Below, piece by piece: positions 5,749-8,602 of a DNA stretch of 8,602 nucleotides (position 1 is the first letter of the stretch; every line of letters begins with the position of its first letter). A program made the translations under genes and the position numbers. The notes below the pieces were generated by a model. The model was not told the origin of the DNA. It was given only the letters and a program-made list of their open reading frames with translations, and did not search any database. This stretch comes from Bacillota bacterium (lineage in GTDB: Bacteria; Bacillota; Clostridia; Christensenellales; Aristaeellaceae): the NCBI GenBank assembly GCA_023459675.1, contig JAEWTC010000042.1, positions 1 to 8,602 of the forward strand, given 5' to 3'.

Positions 5749-6698
5749 TGAAAAAAGCGCGGCTGCTTCTTTTGCTGCTTGCCGGTCTTGCGCTGTTTTC
5801 CGGGTGCGGCGGGGAGGCAAAGCAAACGTTTACGATCGCCGAACAATTCGGCGTCGCCTACGCGCCTTTACAGGTGATGAAGGAGGATGGGCTGCTGGAA
5901 AAAGCCCTGCCGGGCGTGGAAATCCGCTGGGTGCAGCTGGGCGGGCCGACCGCCATTCGCGAGGGGATGCTCGCGGGGGATATCGACGTCGGCTTCATGG
6001 GCATCGGGCCGATGCTGCTGGGCGTGGATACCGGCATGGACTGGAAAACGTTCGGCGCCCTGTCCGCTAACGAGGTTTCCTTCGTCACCAACCGCGCCGA
6101 TATCCATTCCCTTGCGGATCTCGAGCCGGATGACAGGATCGCAATTTTAAGCCCCGGTTCCACGCAGCACATTCTCTTGTGCATGGCGGCGCAGCAGCAG
6201 TTCGGTGATTCCAGCCGGTTTGACGCGCAGCTGGTGTCCTTAAGCCATCCCGACGCGATGAGCGCCATGCTTGCGGGCGGGGAAATCGCTTTGCACATCG
6301 CCACGCCGCCGTATACGGAGCTGGAACTGCAAAACGGCATGCATACCATTCTCACCGGGCAGGACGTGATGGGCGGCCCGTTCACCTTTATCTGCGGCGT
6401 TGCCAAAACCAGCCTGTATGAGCAAAACAATGCGCTGCTTACGGCGTTCCGGCAGTGCCTTTCGCAGGCCGTTGCCCGGATCAACGCGGACCTTCTCGCC
6501 GCGGCGCGGCGGCTTGCGCCCGTATACGGCGTGGACGAGGATCTGCTTTTGCAAATGATGACTTATCATGGCACGATCTACGGCGAAACCCTGGTGGGGG
6601 TGGACCGGTTTGCCGCCGCCATGGCCGAGCTTGGCCTTCTGTCCAAAGCGCCGTCCGCCGCGGAGTACGCCTTTGCGGACGCGGAGGTGCTGCCGTGA
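5745..6698 (+). CDS. ABC transporter substrate-binding lipoprotein (SsuA/TauA/NMT1 type)
   Basis: A 317-residue extracytoplasmic binding protein anchored by lipid. The N-terminus has a basic MMKKAR, a leucine-rich signal core (7-17) and a lipobox ending SGC with C21 as the lipidated residue. The mature part starts with TFTIAEQFGVAYAPLQVMKE (28-47), then IREGMLAGDIDVGFMGIGPM (71-90), the pattern of the SsuA/TauA/ThiY-like fold where a ligand sits between two lobes. Known ligands in this family are alkanesulfonates, taurine, nitrate and thiamine precursors; the ligand here cannot be read. GTG at 5745 overlaps the preceding stop by 4 bases (GTGA), and ATG at 5748 overlaps it by 1; GGAGG (5733-5737) serves both. 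The tight coupling to the ATP-grasp gene and to the permease shows one transcription unit. Confidence 0.92.
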   Translation: MMKKARLLLLLLAGLALFSGCGGEAKQTFTIAEQFGVAYAPLQVMKEDGLLEKALPGVEIRWVQLGGPTAIREGMLAGDIDVGFMGIGPMLLGVDTGMDWKTFGALSANEVSFVTNRADIHSLADLEPDDRIAILSPGSTQHILLCMAAQQQFGDSSRFDAQLVSLSHPDAMSAMLAGGEIALHIATPPYTELELQNGMHTILTGQDVMGGPFTFICGVAKTSLYEQNNALLTAFRQCLSQAVARINADLLAAARRLAPVYGVDEDLLLQMMTYHGTIYGETLVGVDRFAAAMAELGLLSKAPSAAEYAFADAEVLP

Positions 6699-7513
6699 AA
6701 CGCTTTGCGGCCTTGCGCCGTCTCTTTTATGAAAAACGCTGGTGCAGCCGTCTGTTCTTCTTTTTGCTGCTGCTGTTGGTCTGGGAAGCCGTCGTCAAGC
6801 TGACGCGGATCTCCCCGCTGCTGCTTCCGCCCGTGGAACAGGTGGCGCAAGCGCTTTGGTCAGATTTGACGCAGGGCTTACTTTTCCTGCAAGTGCTCTT
6901 TTCCATGGGGATCATCGCGCTGGGGTTTCTCATCGGCATCGTGCTGGCGCTGGGGCTTGGCATTGCGGCGCGGCTGAGCCCGTTTTTCGACCGGCTGACG
7001 GATACGCTCACCGTCCTGGCGCACCCGCTGCCGGGCATGGCGCTGCTGCCGCTGATCGTGATCTGGTTTGGAACGGGCGATCCGGCCGTGACGCTGGTCA
7101 TCGTACACGCCTGCCTTTGGCCGCTGCTGTTGAGCCTGCAAAGCGGAATGCAGAACGCGCCCGCGCTGTATACCGATCTGGGGCGGAGCTTTTCCATGGG
7201 AAAGGCGCGGATCGTGCTAGAAATTCTATTACCTGCGGCGCTCGCCTCGGTGCTGTCCGGTCTTCGCATCGGCTGGGCCAGGGCCTGGCGCGCCCTGATC
7301 TCCGCGGAGATGATCTTCGGCGCCATCGGCGCCACGGGCGGGCTCGGCTGGTATATTTTCAAGGCGCGCGCGATGATGAACACGGCCGGGCTGTTCGCGG
7401 GCATCGTGCTGGTGGCCGTCATCGGCATGCTGGTGGAAGGGCTGCTGTTCGACCGGCTGGAAAAACGCACGCTGCGCAAATGGGCCGTGCGCACGGAGGA
7501 ACAAACGCCATGA
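6695..7513 (+). CDS. ABC transporter permease (SsuC/TauC type)
   Basis: A 272-residue inner-membrane permease. Membrane segments are at about 18-34, 68-90, 107-125, 131-148, 184-204 and 231-251, giving the usual six. The cytoplasmic EAA loop that docks the ATPase is seen at about 161-192, with LGRSFSMGK and ILLPAAL (P180) and then LRIGWARAWRALISAEM (190-206), a strong SsuC/TauC hallmark. The start is GTG at 6695, overlapping the lipoprotein stop by 4 bases (GTGA), with GGAGG (6683-6687) 7 bases upstream. The open frame extends 80 codons upstream, but that part lies inside the lipoprotein gene and has no membrane or family character. It forms a homodimeric pore for the compound bound by the lipoprotein encoded just upstream. 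Confidence 0.93.
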   Translation: MKRFAALRRLFYEKRWCSRLFFFLLLLLVWEAVVKLTRISPLLLPPVEQVAQALWSDLTQGLLFLQVLFSMGIIALGFLIGIVLALGLGIAARLSPFFDRLTDTLTVLAHPLPGMALLPLIVIWFGTGDPAVTLVIVHACLWPLLLSLQSGMQNAPALYTDLGRSFSMGKARIVLEILLPAALASVLSGLRIGWARAWRALISAEMIFGAIGATGGLGWYIFKARAMMNTAGLFAGIVLVAVIGMLVEGLLFDRLEKRTLRKWAVRTEEQTP

Positions 7514-8214
7514 TTTTGGAAGCGGACGGCTTATGGAAATCCTTCGGCGGGCAGACGGTGCTTGCGGACGTAAGCTTTACCGTGCAAAGCGGCGAAACGC
7601 TTGCGTTTGTCGGCCGTTCCGGCTGCGGCAAAACCACGCTGCTGCGCATGCTGGCGGGCTTCCTGCCGCCGGACGCGGGCGCCGTACGGCTGGACGGGCA
7701 GCCGTCCCCGGCGCCGGACAAGGACAAGCTGATGATCTTCCAGAGCTTTGATCAGCTCTTTCCGTGGTTTTCGCTGCGCGGGAACATTCAATACGCGCTG
7801 AAAAAAACGCGTCCCGCGCTGGGCAAGCGCGCGGCGCGGGAGCTGGCGCTGCAATGCCTTGCGGACATGGGTTTGGAAGGGGCGGAGGAGAAATACCCCT
7901 ACCAGCTTTCCGGCGGCATGAAACAGCGCGGCGCGCTGGCACGCGCAATGGCGCTTTCCCCGAAGGTTTTACTGCTGGACGAGCCGTTTTCAAGCCTCGA
8001 TATCCTGTCCCGCGAGCGCGCGCACGCGTCGCTGCAAACGCTGAAACAGGCGACCGGCGCCGCCGTCATCCTGGTGACGCACGATTTGCAGGAGGCCTGC
8101 GCGCTGGCTTCCCGCATCTTCGTGATGAAAGCGGAAGTTCGCGGAATCGCGGCGGAGATCAGGAACAATGTACCCGGGGCAGCCGCGCGCCTTCAGGAGC
8201 TTTTCAGGGATTAA
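7510..8214 (+). CDS. ABC transporter ATP-binding protein (SsuB/TauB type)
   Basis: A 234-residue ATPase that powers the importer from the cytoplasmic face. All catalytic motifs are present: Walker A GRSGCGKT at 35-42, Q-loop Q78 in IFQSFDQLFPW, signature LSGGMKQR at 133-140, Walker B VLLLDEP at 153-159 with the catalytic glutamate, D-loop SSLD at 161-164, and H-loop H191 in VTHDLQEA. The FPW after the Q-loop and the HDLQEA ending are typical of SsuB/TauB. The length is slightly short for the family (about 240-260), with a trimmed C-terminus. The ATG at 7510 overlaps the permease stop (ATGA), and GGAGG (7495-7499) precedes it. A longer in-frame reading to the left is a shadow of the permease gene. 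Its stop overlaps the converging gene at the window edge by 11 bases. Confidence 0.95.
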   Translation: MILEADGLWKSFGGQTVLADVSFTVQSGETLAFVGRSGCGKTTLLRMLAGFLPPDAGAVRLDGQPSPAPDKDKLMIFQSFDQLFPWFSLRGNIQYALKKTRPALGKRAARELALQCLADMGLEGAEEKYPYQLSGGMKQRGALARAMALSPKVLLLDEPFSSLDILSRERAHASLQTLKQATGAAVILVTHDLQEACALASRIFVMKAEVRGIAAEIRNNVPGAAARLQELFRD

Positions 8215-8602
8215 CGCGGTATACGCGGATCACGCAGGGTTCATCCGCCGCCTGTTTCAGGCGCATGCCGTAGCCGGGCGCGTCGAAGGTATCCAGCAGC
8301 GTGCAATGCGCTTGCAGAAACGCTTCAACCTCCGGCACATAGCGCAGGTTGCCGTACAGCGTGTTGAAATCCGGCCTGCGGTCGTGCAGAAAGCGCATCT
8401 CATCGCTCCAGACAATCGTTTCAATACCCCGGCTCTCCACATACTGCGCAAACGTGAGGCCGTTTTCCTGCAAATAGGTCAGGTTGCGCACGTCGAGCAG
8501 CATGCCGTTTTCAAACGCAAAGCCGGCGTTCAGGTTGGCCAGCGTTTTCGTGTCGGCGGCCGCGGCGGTGCGGATCTTGCCCAGATACGCTTCATAATCA
8601 TA
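8204..8602 (-). CDS. C-terminal fragment of a probable membrane glycosyltransferase (runs off window)
   Basis: The last 132 residues of a protein whose reading frame stays open to the window edge; the internal ATG at 8503 is not the true start. The fragment is soluble, with no membrane segment. Visible stretches are ANLNAGFAFENGMLLDVRNL, then FAQYVESRGIETIVWSDEM, LYGNLRYVPEVEAFL and a final IRVYRVNP strand. From memory this pattern (LN...F..G.LLD.RNL, YI...IE.I...EM, YGN..Y) occurs in the extracytoplasmic tail of clostridial GT39/ArnT-like membrane glycosyltransferases, which move sugars from polyprenyl carriers to envelope components. That call is tentative because the catalytic and membrane parts are outside the window. 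The gene appears unrelated to the sulfur genes. Its stop lies inside the last codons of the ABC ATPase gene. Confidence 0.5.
   Translation of the reverse strand, partial: YDYEAYLGKIRTAAAADTKTLANLNAGFAFENGMLLDVRNLTYLQENGLTFAQYVESRGIETIVWSDEMRFLHDRRPDFNTLYGNLRYVPEVEAFLQAHCTLLDTFDAPGYGMRLKQAADEPCVIRVYRVNP

Noticed and set aside
6455..6694. 80-codon upstream extension of the permease
   Set aside because: It lies fully inside the lipoprotein gene. GTG at 6695 has a well-placed GGAGG and gives a normal SsuC N-terminus.
5858..7494. Long minus-strand frames opposite the ABC lipoprotein and permease genes (5858-6484 and 6727-7494)
   Set aside because: They mirror the coding strand codon for codon, rich in Ser, Ala and Pro, with no motifs. 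The plus-strand genes there are certain.
6742..7509. A 490-residue reading frame appearing to fuse an upstream domain to the ABC ATPase
   Set aside because: The left 256 codons are a frame-shifted copy of the permease gene, rich in Arg, Ala and Gly, with no family motifs. The ATG at 7510 has its own ribosome site and the ATGA overlap.

Overview
The window is about 8.6 kb of GC-rich coding DNA with much more AT-rich control regions. Strong AGGAGG-type ribosome sites, several GTG and TTG starts, short -10/-35 promoters and a lipoprotein-type binding protein suggest a high-GC member of the Firmicutes, probably an anaerobic Clostridia-like bacterium. This is an inference from style and gene content; there is no rRNA or other marker gene.

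Left block (26-3017, minus strand). A four-gene sulfur operon, read from right to left: the N-terminal half of a YeeE/YedE-type sulfur transporter (2316-3017), a TusA-family sulfur carrier (2037-2261), the C-terminal half of the YeeE/YedE transporter (1415-1963), and a thioredoxin-reductase-like flavoprotein with an extra thioredoxin-like C-terminal domain (26-1249). The channel cysteines known from one-piece YeeE are here divided between two proteins. The likely scheme is import of thiosulfate or a related sulfur species, hand-over to the TusA cysteine, and reduction by the flavoprotein.

Centre (3018-4392). A LysR-type regulator (3257-4156, plus strand) is divergent from the sulfur operon. 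The shared AT-rich region holds an extended -10 promoter in each direction and a 26-bp inverted repeat centred near -68 of the operon promoter, where a LysR recognition site normally lies. A second small TusA-like protein (4153-4392, minus strand) converges on the regulator gene, and their stop codons overlap.

Right block (4495-8214, plus strand). A tightly overlapping operon encodes an ATP-grasp enzyme of unknown substrate and a complete SsuA/SsuC/SsuB (TauABC)-type ABC importer: lipoprotein, permease and ATPase. The importer family takes up sulfonates, taurine, nitrate or pyrimidine-like compounds. The ATP-grasp partner suggests that the imported compound is activated or ligated after entry. 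Its divergent partner is the second TusA gene, so the whole window may serve sulfur acquisition, but that link rests on position only.

Right edge (8204-8602, minus strand). The C-terminal 132 residues of a protein that runs off the window, probably the extracytoplasmic tail of a membrane glycosyltransferase. No tRNA, rRNA, CRISPR, insertion sequence or phage gene was seen.
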